48,949 nucleotides of DNA. Source: Bacillota bacterium (lineage in GTDB: Bacteria; Bacillota; Clostridia; Peptostreptococcales; Anaerovoracaceae). Position numbers and translations under genes: made by a program. The notes under the pieces were generated by a model that was given only the letters and a program-made list of their open reading frames with translations, was not told where the DNA came from and ran no database searches. The stretch covers positions 1 through 48,949 of the forward strand of contig JAQXGH010000012.1 in the NCBI GenBank assembly GCA_029006195.1, read 5' to 3'. This document shows positions 17,001-23,515 of this stretch, piece after piece (within the stretch, counting starts at the first letter, position 1; each line of letters begins with the position of its first letter).

Positions 17001-18471
17001 TTCACAGTATGATATGGATAACATGTCTGAAGAAATGATTCTTACTAGAGCCTTTTACTCAGGAACACACGACAACCAGACTCTTCTGGGCTGGGTTCGT
17101 GAGCAGGGCGGCGGTCCGGGCGAAGCCTTAAAGGTAATTAGACGTTTATACGAAAGCGGTTCACCATGGGCAATCATCCAGCTGCAGGATCTCTTCATGC
17201 TGGACGACAGCTGCAGAATGAATGTACCGGGAGTCCCTAAGGGCAACTGGACATGGAAGGTAACTGAAGATTTAAGTTCGGTTAAGAACCAGAAAATTGC
17301 AAAGGCTTTCAAGCTCCTGGCAGAAGAAACAGGACGAACTAAAGATTTTAGCGCAGAAGCTTTCTTTAAGAAGCATAATATGAACTTCGATAAATTCGAT
17401 ATGGAAAGCGAATGCGATAAAATGGTTGCTTACTATAATGACGCTATAAGCGGCGGCCTCATAGATGCTACAATGGACAGCCCCGAGTCACCTGAAGGCA
17501 GTGTAATTGCTATCGATATGGGAGGCACTAATGTCAGAGTTGCCAGAATCAAAATCGATAACGAAAGCGAGCATCCGGTAAGCATCGAAAGACAGATAAG
17601 AAAGCAGACTCCTGGCAGAGCTGGCAGAGTAACTGCCGCTGAACTCTTCAGAGATATCGCTTCGATGATAGAATTCGTTGATAAAAGAGGTGATTGCCGT
17701 AAGGTTGGCTTCAGCTTCTCATTCCCAATTGAGAGCGACGTCGAAACAAGAGATGCCAAGATTAAGCTTTGGTGCAAAGAACTCGAAGTCATCGGCGGCG
17801 AAGGCCAGTTCGCAGGCCAGCTTCTCAATAAGGCACTCGTCGAAACCGAACAGTTAAAGCGAGATGTTGTAGTGATCAACGATACAGTTGCAGCCTATAT
17901 GGCACACAGAGCACATAAGGTCAGCGACACATGTGTTGCAGGCTTTGTTCTTGGAACCGGTCAGAACATCTGCTTCAAGGATATGGAAACAGGTTTGATC
18001 TACAACCTGGAATCAGGCCGATACGACGGATTTGAAACAGGCGAGCTTGACGAAATCCTGGATGCACAGTCAGAAAATCCAGGAAGCGGCAAAGCAGAAA
18101 AAATGATGTCAGGAGTTTATCTCCCTAGACTGGTAGAAATCGCCTGTGCAAAGGCTATAGAAGACGGCTTCATCTCTGCCGACCTTAGTAAGGTAAGCGA
18201 CAAGAACATGCTTGCGGACATCGAAGATATTATCGTTGATAGATCAGCAATGCTTTCAGCAGTCACTGTAGCTGCCGGCGTAAAGATGGCAACTCACGGC
18301 AAAGTAGGAAACTACTCCGTAGTAGCCGAAGGTTCCCAGTTCTGGAAGACAGAAGGACTGAAAGAGAGAATCGAAAGATACACAAACCAGATTCTAGGCG
18401 GAGATGGTATTCACATTACATTTATCGGAATTCCAGACGCATCACTGGTAGGTGCAGCTGAATCCGTATAA
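14095..18471 (+). CDS. Trifunctional fusion: GH13 glucosidase/debranching-type, GH77 4-alpha-glucanotransferase, eukaryotic-type hexokinase
   Basis: One 1458-residue polypeptide carries three enzymes. Residues about 1-125 are a beta-sandwich-like N-domain. Residues 130-640 are a GH13 amylase/neopullulanase-type barrel with nucleophile Asp359 (GWRLDVADE), acid Glu388 (LLGEVWED) and Asp463 (IGSHDRQR). Residues 650-1110 are a GH77 amylomaltase with Asp896 (YVRLDHFRSF), Glu943 (LAEDLGQL) and Asp993 (SGTHDNQT). Residues 1136-1458 are a hexokinase of the eukaryotic type, with DMGGTNVRV (1141), GFSFSFP (1205), INDTVAAYM with catalytic Asp1263, LGTGQN (1286) and NPG..KAEKMMSGVYL. All catalytic residues seem intact. 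It would cut and rearrange maltodextrins and phosphorylate the freed glucose. It is coupled to glgA. Domain calls are firm; exact GH13 specificity is not. Confidence 0.92.
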   Translation: MKVYHNSRLEEYRKPLGAAQVSSKVRLALKIEPSYPGETLDIENVLLRCWHDELGELVFEMTGDGKFYTCDVSMPDKGCIVWYFFVINKASDDGYDTLFYGNNELNTGGEGCIYDVQPPSFQITVYRHEPVPSWFKEGIVYQIFPDRFARDENWRERADAAIMQYGEGKGQKKIIEEDWYRPAYYVKDEEGNVLEWPFYGGSFKGIQGKLKYLKSLGVSVIYLNPISKASSNHRYDTADYMRPDPMLGSDEDFQNLAKAAEAEGISIILDGVFSHTGADSIYFDKYEKYGNGAFANEDSPYRDWFDFNTDDPVGYRSWWGIRDLPEVNEDNEDFVKLICGDGGVLEKWLRLGAKGWRLDVADELPDRFIQKIRTKIKSEGKDNLLLGEVWEDASNKESHGEKRKYFMGDELDSTMNYPVRSLILDFIHSNISAHIFQEKLLSLKENYPRENFYGAMNLIGSHDRQRIMTEMGAESNYDYAAKKVKMASVLQYALPGVPCIYYGDEAGMTGAADPENRNGFIWDKENTDTVAFFRQLGLIYKEHPVLKDGDIRMISDDVDVAGGKSNDILAFIREDAVKYRDEKIVVIVNRSNEVKPVSLKGVSDIKSAYALELLSSSEIGLVKGKMVDSISMEPLSVKIICLLKNAPERFKMKRCAGTICHVSSIPGGTLGTNARNFVDYLAEAGMGIWQILPLNPDGLGGSPYSSNAVFAGNTAFIDPLELPDMLEYSDFLEQNEYWLNDYAEYLVLKRCFDGDEWYKWPEKYRNKTYTNLAKEMGVDEIGDTLEAIKVNQYYFWYQWKELKAYANSRGIDILGDLPVFVGADSADVWANRDIFLMDENGGQKCHAGVPPDYFSPEGQDWGNPLYNWDALKKDGYGWWIKRLGQCKERYNYVRLDHFRSFSEFYSIPEGETPINGNWQNGPGLDFFRAVRSKYGKSLKILAEDLGQLDNGVANLLKLSGLPGMNVWQFSQYDMDNMSEEMILTRAFYSGTHDNQTLLGWVREQGGGPGEALKVIRRLYESGSPWAIIQLQDLFMLDDSCRMNVPGVPKGNWTWKVTEDLSSVKNQKIAKAFKLLAEETGRTKDFSAEAFFKKHNMNFDKFDMESECDKMVAYYNDAISGGLIDATMDSPESPEGSVIAIDMGGTNVRVARIKIDNESEHPVSIERQIRKQTPGRAGRVTAAELFRDIASMIEFVDKRGDCRKVGFSFSFPIESDVETRDAKIKLWCKELEVIGGEGQFAGQLLNKALVETEQLKRDVVVINDTVAAYMAHRAHKVSDTCVAGFVLGTGQNICFKDMETGLIYNLESGRYDGFETGELDEILDAQSENPGSGKAEKMMSGVYLPRLVEIACAKAIEDGFISADLSKVSDKNMLADIEDIIVDRSAMLSAVTVAAGVKMATHGKVGNYSVVAEGSQFWKTEGLKERIERYTNQILGGDGIHITFIGIPDASLVGAAESV

Positions 18472-18521
18472 GGCTAATGTGGCCTTGGATGATAAGAAGA
18501 CGATGGAGGTAACAAGATAAA

Positions 18522-18896
18522 ATGATAATCAAAATGCTTGCTGTAGGAGTAGGGGGCTTCATAGGATCTATACTCAGATTCCTCATATCACAGATTCCGA
18601 TGTACAAATCATTCGGCAGCTACCCAATGAACACATTCCTCACAAACATAGCGGGTGCCCTCATCATCGGCTTTGTTATCACATATGCCAGACAGACAGA
18701 CATGTCACCCGAAAAGCTGCTGCTCCTCAAAGTCGGCCTCTGCGGTGGCCTGACAACTTTCTCGACATTCTCAGTAGAATCACTGGGTCTGATCGAAAAC
18801 GGCAACTATCTGATGGCGGCAGCGTACATTATATTCTCAGTAGCGATTTGTATAGTGGGGGTTGCGGTAGGCATGAAAGCGGCGGCGCTTGTTTAA
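18522..18896 (+). CDS. crcB: Fluoride channel CrcB/FluC
   Basis: This small four-helix membrane protein of 124 residues forms dimeric fluoride-selective channels. The family motifs GGFIGSILRFLIS near the N-terminus, MNTFLTNIAGALIIGF with the Asn-Gly pair, and GLCGGLTTFSTFSVE with the central Phe box and Na+ site are all present. TGGAGGT precedes the start. It lies 50 bp after the fusion gene with no terminator between, so it is probably the last gene of the glycogen transcript. I see no fluoride riboswitch in the short gap. Confidence 0.93.
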   Translation: MIIKMLAVGVGGFIGSILRFLISQIPMYKSFGSYPMNTFLTNIAGALIIGFVITYARQTDMSPEKLLLLKVGLCGGLTTFSTFSVESLGLIENGNYLMAAAYIIFSVAICIVGVAVGMKAAALV

Positions 18897-18906
18897 CTTA
18901 ATAATT

Positions 18907-18949
18907 AGAGCTTTGCTTTGATCTGATGATTAGGGTAAAGCTCTTTTTT
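18907..18949 (+). terminator. Rho-independent terminator after crcB
   Basis: AGAGCTTT pairs with AAAGCTCT and is followed directly by six T bases. It closes the glycogen operon transcript. Confidence 0.85.
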
Positions 18950-19175
18950 ATTGTCTACACATTAGAATACCAAACACTGCACGGTATCCACGACCCGGTC
19001 CTCGCCACAGGATATTTCTAAGATATCGCTCGGCTTATCGCTAAGGTAACGTCGTAGCCGTAAGGCGCCACGCACTAAAGTGCTGCACCTCTGGCAGGGG
19101 ACCTACCAACAACTCGTTCTTCGTTGGGTTAGGTCTCCCAACCGCCGCTAGCAATTTTTGCTACAAGCTGCCATA

Positions 19176-19214
19176 TGTAGATTTTCCTTGCCTTTTTATC
19201 CTTAAAAATCTACA
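19176..19214. repeat. 10-bp inverted repeat, first TGTAGATT hairpin
   Basis: TGTAGATTTT and AAAATCTACA are exact complements around a 19-base loop. Its arms reappear in the hairpin at 19374-19412, so the two belong to one repeat type. Confidence 0.6.
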
Positions 19215-19373
19215 GTGCATAGACCATACAGGGATAGATATCCGTTATTTGTGCCAACTTATGTGAGTCGGGCTTTTAATGTAGCCAGCTTTGCTATTTC
19301 AGAAGAAAGATTCGAATTGATGACAAGTAGCTGTCCGTTATTTAGGGCGGTTGCCTGTAAGGCCGGATTTCCA

Positions 19374-19412
19374 TGTAGATTATTAGGCAGTTTTACAGGT
19401 CAAGAATCTACA
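19374..19412. repeat. 8-bp inverted repeat, second TGTAGATT hairpin
   Basis: TGTAGATT and AATCTACA flank a 23-base loop, 198 bases after the first copy and with the same total length of 39 bases. Confidence 0.6.
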
Positions 19413-19497
19413 CTTTCGGAGGCTGATCTTTCAAAGTAAAAATAATGCTAATATTTATAAGGGAGGATGGATTTTTATGCAGGATTTATTATTGGAT

Positions 19498-19527
19498 AAA
19501 AAAGAGCCACCCATTAGGGCAGCTCTT
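19498..19527 (-). terminator. Rho-independent terminator after ychF (minus strand)
   Basis: On the minus strand AAGAGC..GCCC pairs with GGG..GCTCTT and runs into TTTTTT. It lies about 20 bases beyond the ychF stop codon. Confidence 0.8.
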
Positions 19528-19548
19528 AATAATTCGAAAATATATGTT

Positions 19549-20640
19549 CTATACGTTGAACAGGAAGTGGCAAATATCGCCATCCTTAACTTCATAATCC
19601 TTACCTTCTGATCTCAGCCAGCCACGTTCCTTAGCTGCAGAAAGCTTGCCTTCGCATTCCATAAGCTTGTCATATGCGATAGTTTCTGAACGGATAAAGC
19701 CCTTCTCGAAATCAGTGTGGATCTTGCCGGCAGCCTGTGGAGCCAGAGTGCCGCGCTTAATTGTCCATGCTCTTGTTTCATCTTCACCAGTAGTGATGAA
19801 TGAAATCAGATTCAGCAGAGCATATGATGACTTGATAAGCTTAGCGAGGCCTGATTCTGTAATGCCCATTTCTTCAAGGAACATTGCCTTCTCTTCGTCG
19901 TCCAGTTCTGAAAGTTCAGCTTCAACCTTGGCGCTGATAACAACTACTTCTGAACCTTCTGAAGCAGCCAGCTTTCTAACCATAGCAACATATTCGTTGT
20001 CTTCTGTTGCAGCGTCGTCTTCTGAAACATTTGCAGCATAGATAACTGGCTTATATGATAGGAGATCCAGGCTCTTAACAAAAGCAGCTTCCTCGTCGTC
20101 CAGATCCATCATTCTAGCAGGTCTGCCTTCTGAGATGAAATCGTTGATCTTCTTAAGGAAGTCGATTTCCTTCTGGAGGCTCTTATCGCCCTTCAGCATC
20201 TTAGTCTGCTTAGTGATACGACGTTCCAGAACTTCCATATCTGAAAGAATCAGTTCCATATTGATTGTTTCGATGTCTGAGAGAGGGCTGATCTTACCGT
20301 CAACGTGAACAACGTTAGTGTCTTCGAAACATCTAACAACGTGAACGATTGCTTCAACTTCTCTGATGTGGCCAAGGAACTTGTTGCCCAGACCTTCGCC
20401 CTTACTTGCGCCCTTAACCAGGCCGGCGATATCGCAGAACTCGATAGTTGTATAAATAGTCTTCTTTGAATTATATACTTCTGAAAGCTTAGTAACTCTT
20501 TCGTCAGGAACTGTAACAACACCGATATTCGGTTCGATTGTACAGAATGGGTAGTTGGCAGCTTCAGCGCCAGCCTTAGTGATTGCATTAAAGAGTGTAC
20601 TCTTGCCGACATTTGGCAGTCCGACGATTCCTAATTTCAT
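19549..20640 (-). CDS. ychF: YchF/OLA1 family redox-regulated ATPase, ribosome-associated
   Basis: This P-loop protein of the Obg-related YchF/OLA1 group prefers ATP over GTP and binds ribosomes. The 363-residue length is standard. It shows the P-loop [33 protein letters not shown] for switch regions, the NVSE motif replacing the canonical NKxD, a helical insert and a C-terminal TGS domain ending in [14 protein letters not shown]. An AAAGGAG RBS precedes the ATG at 20640. It has its own promoter overlapping the end of lgt. Confidence 0.96.
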   Translation of the reverse strand: MKLGIVGLPNVGKSTLFNAITKAGAEAANYPFCTIEPNIGVVTVPDERVTKLSEVYNSKKTIYTTIEFCDIAGLVKGASKGEGLGNKFLGHIREVEAIVHVVRCFEDTNVVHVDGKISPLSDIETINMELILSDMEVLERRITKQTKMLKGDKSLQKEIDFLKKINDFISEGRPARMMDLDDEEAAFVKSLDLLSYKPVIYAANVSEDDAATEDNEYVAMVRKLAASEGSEVVVISAKVEAELSELDDEEKAMFLEEMGITESGLAKLIKSSYALLNLISFITTGEDETRAWTIKRGTLAPQAAGKIHTDFEKGFIRSETIAYDKLMECEGKLSAAKERGWLRSEGKDYEVKDGDICHFLFNV

Positions 20641-20686
20641 ATATCTATATATCTCCTTTAATATTTTAACGATTTAATAGCATCTA

Positions 20687-20715
20687 ATTATAACAAAAGC
20701 AGTGGGCTTTCTCAA
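20687..20715 (-). promoter_or_regulatory. Promoter of ychF
   Basis: On the minus strand TTGAGA, a 17-bp spacer and an extended -10 TG-T-TATAAT. The -35 overlaps the last codon of lgt, about 45-70 bases upstream of ychF. Confidence 0.7.
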
Positions 20716-21455
20716 CGCTTTTGGGCTCTGCGATTCATAAGGAAATAGCAAAGGCCACAAACTACGATAATAACAATACTGATGACCTGAGCCTGTCTGA
20801 GAGATCCGATCATGAGGCTGTCTGTTCTGAGACCTTCCACTAGGAATCTCTCGATAGAATAGAGGATTCCGTAGAGGAGTATTGTCTGACCCTCGAACTT
20901 CCTGTGGTTATCAATATATAGCAGTATCCAGAAGAGGATAAAGCACCAAATTGATTCATAGAGGAAGGTAGGGTGATATGTTGCGCCGTCAACTGTAACT
21001 GCGAAAGGCAGATCAGTTGGGCCGCCGTGAGCTTCTGAATTGAAATAGTTGCCCCATCTTCCTATGCACTGACCCATTGCAACTGCTGGAGCGCAGAGGT
21101 CCAGGAGGTTAAGAGGTCTTACGTGCCAGATGTAACAGAGGATAGCGCACATTCCGAAGCCGGCAATGAGGCCGCCGTGAATGGCCAGGCCACCTGCGCG
21201 GGTGTTTATGATTTTGAATATATCGCCTGAATACATATTCCAATTGAATATTACGTAATATGCTCTGGCGCCGATGATAGCAACGGGAACGCATATGATC
21301 ATGAAATTAAAGAGCTTATCGCCCTCTAACTCATGCTTAGGTGCTCTGAAATATATGAGGCATCCGGCTACAACGATACCAAGCGTAACAAGTATCGCAT
21401 ACCAGCGTATGTCAAGATTAAAAATAGTAAACGCTATGGGGTTGGGAATTGGCAT
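20712..21455 (-). CDS. lgt: Prolipoprotein diacylglyceryl transferase
   Basis: Lgt transfers diacylglycerol from phosphatidylglycerol to the lipobox Cys of prolipoproteins in the membrane. The 247-residue protein has about seven membrane segments. It contains the signature GQCIGRWGNYFNSEAHGG with the essential Arg, Asn and Glu, the upstream HGGLIAGF with the conserved His-Gly-Gly, and YHPTFLYES. The length is typical for Firmicutes and shorter than in enterics. An AAGGAG motif lies before the start at 21455. Confidence 0.95.
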   Translation of the reverse strand: MPIPNPIAFTIFNLDIRWYAILVTLGIVVAGCLIYFRAPKHELEGDKLFNFMIICVPVAIIGARAYYVIFNWNMYSGDIFKIINTRAGGLAIHGGLIAGFGMCAILCYIWHVRPLNLLDLCAPAVAMGQCIGRWGNYFNSEAHGGPTDLPFAVTVDGATYHPTFLYESIWCFILFWILLYIDNHRKFEGQTILLYGILYSIERFLVEGLRTDSLMIGSLRQAQVISIVIIVVCGLCYFLMNRRAQKR

Positions 21456-21493
21456 ATGAATTAAATTCTCCTTTGTTATTCTTTTTCTGGAAC

Positions 21494-21502
21494 ATTATAT
21501 CA
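21494..21502 (-). promoter_or_regulatory. Extended -10 promoter of lgt
   Basis: On the minus strand TG-A-TATAAT stands about 40 bases upstream of lgt, directly after the terminator of the preceding small gene. The -35 region is only a T-rich run. Confidence 0.5.
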
Positions 21503-21513
21503 AAAAAATGGCA

Positions 21514-21551
21514 ATAAAAAACTACTCCTAGAGGGAATAGGAATAGTTTTT
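21514..21551 (-). terminator. Terminator of the small-protein gene
   Basis: ACTA-TCCTA and TAGGA-TAGT arms with one mismatch and a 7-base loop are flanked by A and T runs. On the minus strand the hairpin leads into TTTTTT, about 35 bases after the stop of the small gene. Confidence 0.75.
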
Positions 21552-21587
21552 CTAAAGTATGATTAATGCTTGGATCTAAATTTCAAA

Positions 21588-21776
21588 TTAATGTCTGCCG
21601 TTAGCCATAAATCTGCCAGCTTCATCGAAACCCTTGATGAGTCCATTAAGCTTTGATTCAGCGTTCTTGATTCTCTTTGATGGAGCTGGTGTCATGTTTC
21701 TACCTGCTTCGCTAAATCCATGTGCTAAACCCTTGATTGCTGCGCTAACGTTATTGCTCTTTCTTGCCTTCATCAT
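21588..21776 (-). CDS. Small basic protein with duplicated GFxEAGRxM motif
   Basis: I do not recognise this 62-residue protein. It holds two copies of a 13-residue motif, GLAHGFSEAGRNM (16-28) and GLIKGFDEAGRFM (45-57), identical at 9 of 13 positions and spaced by 29 residues, joined by a lysine-rich linker. No signal peptide or membrane segment is seen. The start is chosen at 21776, where GGAGG stands 7 bases upstream on the minus strand; an upstream TTG has no RBS. It has its own TATAAT promoter and its own terminator, so it seems a real monocistronic gene. It could bind a nucleic acid or act as an adaptor, which is a guess. Confidence 0.7.
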   Translation of the reverse strand: MMKARKSNNVSAAIKGLAHGFSEAGRNMTPAPSKRIKNAESKLNGLIKGFDEAGRFMANGRH

Positions 21777-21802
21777 TTCATTTTCCTCCAAAACAATGTT
21801 TT

Positions 21803-21808
21803 ATTATA
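21803..21808 (-). promoter_or_regulatory. -10 element of the small-protein gene
   Basis: A minus-strand TATAAT stands about 27 bases upstream of the start codon. The -35 (TAACCA at 17 bp) is weak. Confidence 0.5.
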
Positions 21809-21897
21809 ATCACTTTTTTGTGAATTGGTTACTTCCTTTTTGCACATTGAATATACTCCTAAAAGCCTTAAAAATAAAGGGGGTTTTGCGATTTTGA

Positions 21898-21961
21898 TTC
21901 GTTAAAAGATTTGACATAAACATAAGAATTGCTAATGTAACTAAACTGTCATATTAACGAA
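21898..21961. promoter_or_regulatory. Possible distal promoter with flanking inverted repeat upstream of mraZ
   Basis: TTCGTTAA and TTAACGAA form a perfect 8-bp inverted repeat that encloses a plus-strand TTGACA (21911-21916), a 16-bp spacer and TG-C-TAATGT. It may be a second, regulated promoter for the division cluster. The -10 is poor. Confidence 0.3.
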
Positions 21962-22020
21962 CCTTTGTACACAAATCAGTACATTAAACCGTGGGTTTGA
22001 GGGTGGATCCTGAAGGCTAA

Positions 22021-22107
22021 AGTGGAGGACAGGGAGAGTAAGTGGTGGGTTTGAACATAGAATGGTGTCAGATGGTGTAAAATGGTTGACAGTGGTGGGA
22101 GAGTGGA
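22021..22107 (+). promoter_or_regulatory. MraZ operator-like array of TGG direct repeats
   Basis: TGG(T/A) triplets stand at 22023, 22043, 22063, 22073, 22083 and 22093, exact multiples of 10 bp, with four consecutive copies (22063-22093) of the form (A/G)TGGT. MraZ is known to bind direct repeats of TGGGN with 5-bp gaps, a 10-bp period, upstream of its own operon. The array overlaps the -35 box, which fits autorepression. A GTGGGTTTGA decamer also recurs at 21991 and 22045. Confidence 0.7.
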
Positions 22108-22114
22108 GTAAAAT
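22086..22114 (+). promoter_or_regulatory. Promoter of the dcw cluster
   Basis: Perfect TTGACA, a 17-bp spacer and TAAAAT, ending about 30 bases before the mraZ start codon. It is embedded in the TGG repeat array. Confidence 0.9.
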
Positions 22115-22145
22115 TTAACTACACTTATTATCGGAGGGAGAAGGT

Positions 22146-22577
22146 ATGTTTGTAGGCAAGTACTACAACTCAATAGACAGCAAGTCGAGACTTATCATTC
22201 CTGCCAAGTTCAGAGAGGATTTAGGCGAGGAATGCATTATTGCGCTGTCACTTGATAAGTGCCTGACCATTTATCCGATGGAAGAGTGGAACAAGTTCCT
22301 CAACGAACTGGATGAACTCCCTAAGAGCAACCCTAAGGTAAGACAGCTTAAGCGTTTCTATAACACTTACGCGATGAAGGGCGATATTGATAAACAGGGT
22401 CGTGTGACTATCTCACAGGAACTCATCACTATGGCCAAGATCCAGAAGGAACTGGTTACTATGGGTAGCAATAAGTTTATTGAAGTGTGGAGCAGAGAAA
22501 GCTGGGACGAACAGTTTATCTTTGATGACGAAGAGCTTGATGATATCAGCAAGCTTGCAGAGGAGCTGGGCTTCTAA
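22146..22577 (+). CDS. mraZ: MraZ transcriptional regulator
   Basis: MraZ is an AbrB-like, ring-forming DNA-binding protein that regulates the division and cell wall cluster it heads. The 143-residue protein has two swapped-hairpin repeats, each carrying the DxxxR signature: DSKSRLIIPAKFRE in the first and DKQGRVTISQELI in the second. CGGAGGG precedes the start. Its stop overlaps the rsmH start by one base (TAATG), so the two are coupled. Confidence 0.96.
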   Translation: MFVGKYYNSIDSKSRLIIPAKFREDLGEECIIALSLDKCLTIYPMEEWNKFLNELDELPKSNPKVRQLKRFYNTYAMKGDIDKQGRVTISQELITMAKIQKELVTMGSNKFIEVWSRESWDEQFIFDDEELDDISKLAEELGF

Positions 22578-23512
22578 TGGAATTTAAGCATGTGTCGGTT
22601 CTTTATGATGAATGCATAGAGAATCTCAATATAAAACCAGATGGTATATATGTAGACGGAACTTTAGGCGGCGGCGGTCATGCCTTCGGAGTAGGGCAGA
22701 AGCTTTCTGAAGAGGGCCTTCTTATCGGAATAGACAGGGATAAGGATGCACTCGAGGCTGCGGGCAAGAGGTTAGAACCTCTTAAATGCGGCAAGCTTCT
22801 CGTTCAGAGTACTTACGCTGAGATAAAGTCCGTTCTTGAAGAAAACGGCATCGATGGAATCGATGGAGCGTTACTTGATATCGGAGTTTCATCCTTTCAG
22901 TTAGACAATACTGAAAGGGGCTTTTCATACATGTTCAACGCGCCTCTTGATATGAGAATGAATCAGAGCGATTCATTCTCTGCTAGAGACGTAATCAATG
23001 GATATGATAAGAAACAGCTGACGAAGATAATCAAGGATTACGGCGAAGAGAGATGGGCATCAAGAATTGCCGATTTCATAGTTAAAGCCCGTAAAGAGAA
23101 AGAGATAGAAACTACAGGCGAGCTTGTAGACATAATAAAAGCTGCGATCCCAGCCGGAGCAAGGCGTGAAGGACCGCATCCTGCGAAGAGAACCTTCCAG
23201 GCTATAAGAATAGAAGTAAACAGTGAACTGGATCAGTTAAGAGATGCAATAGATGAGTTTATCGATGTACTTAATCCGGGCGGCAGGCTTGCGATAATAA
23301 CTTTCCACTCACTGGAAGACAGAATAGTTAAAGAAACATTTAATAGGAGACTCAATCCATGCACATGTCCTAAGGAATTTCCGGTATGTGTGTGCGGTAA
23401 GGTCAGCGACGCGAGAAAGGTCACTGGCAAGCCGATAGCTCCTTCAGAAGAAGAGCTTGAGGTCAATCCTAGATCTAGAAGTGCTAAATTGCGAGTGATA
23501 GAGAAGAGGTAA
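22577..23512 (+). CDS. rsmH: 16S rRNA m4C1402 methyltransferase RsmH
   Basis: It methylates N4 of C1402 in 16S rRNA using S-adenosylmethionine, in the decoding centre. The 311-residue protein has HVSVLYDECIENL at the N-terminus, the SAM loop DGTLGGGGHAFG, IGIDRDKDAL, LLDIGVSSFQLD and the C-terminal RLAIITFHSLEDRIVKETF, all diagnostic. It is the usual second gene of the dcw cluster. Confidence 0.97.
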   Translation: MEFKHVSVLYDECIENLNIKPDGIYVDGTLGGGGHAFGVGQKLSEEGLLIGIDRDKDALEAAGKRLEPLKCGKLLVQSTYAEIKSVLEENGIDGIDGALLDIGVSSFQLDNTERGFSYMFNAPLDMRMNQSDSFSARDVINGYDKKQLTKIIKDYGEERWASRIADFIVKARKEKEIETTGELVDIIKAAIPAGARREGPHPAKRTFQAIRIEVNSELDQLRDAIDEFIDVLNPGGRLAIITFHSLEDRIVKETFNRRLNPCTCPKEFPVCVCGKVSDARKVTGKPIAPSEEELEVNPRSRSAKLRVIEKR

Positions 23513-23515
23513 GAA

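Larger units (their letters stand above)
18951..19476. other. Gene-free region rich in inverted repeats, possible structured RNA or decayed element
   Basis: About 525 bases carry no convincing gene on either strand. The first part (18970-19165) is GC-richer and packed with hairpins: GCAC-TAAA-GTGC near 19072-19083, GGGGACCTACC against GGTTAGGTCTCCC around a CCAAC/GTTGG stem at 19097-19140, and TAGCAA-TTT-TTGCTA near 19149. Two similar hairpins with TGTAGATT/AATCTACA arms follow at 19176-19214 and 19374-19412, and a palindrome GGATAGATATCC sits near 19231. I do not recognise RNase P, SRP RNA, tmRNA, 6S RNA, T-box or a named riboswitch here. Confidence 0.4.

Noticed and set aside
18472-18521. 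Fluoride riboswitch before crcB
   Set aside because: The gap is only 50 bases and lacks the conserved pseudoknot core.
18990-19165. RNase P RNA, SRP RNA, tmRNA or 6S RNA in the GC-rich block
   Set aside because: None of the conserved cores known to me (for example GAGGAAAGTCC or GGAAGGAAGCAG) is present on either strand.
19215-19439. 74-codon plus-strand frame in the structured intergenic region
   Set aside because: There is no SD before its ATG, it spans a repeat hairpin, and the product resembles nothing I know. It may be chance within a non-coding element.
19477-19611. 44-residue plus-strand frame with a strong GGGAGG upstream
   Set aside because: The frame runs through the ychF terminator and into the antisense of ychF. 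The SD is notable, so a truncated gene start or leader peptide remains possible, but the coding part has no support.
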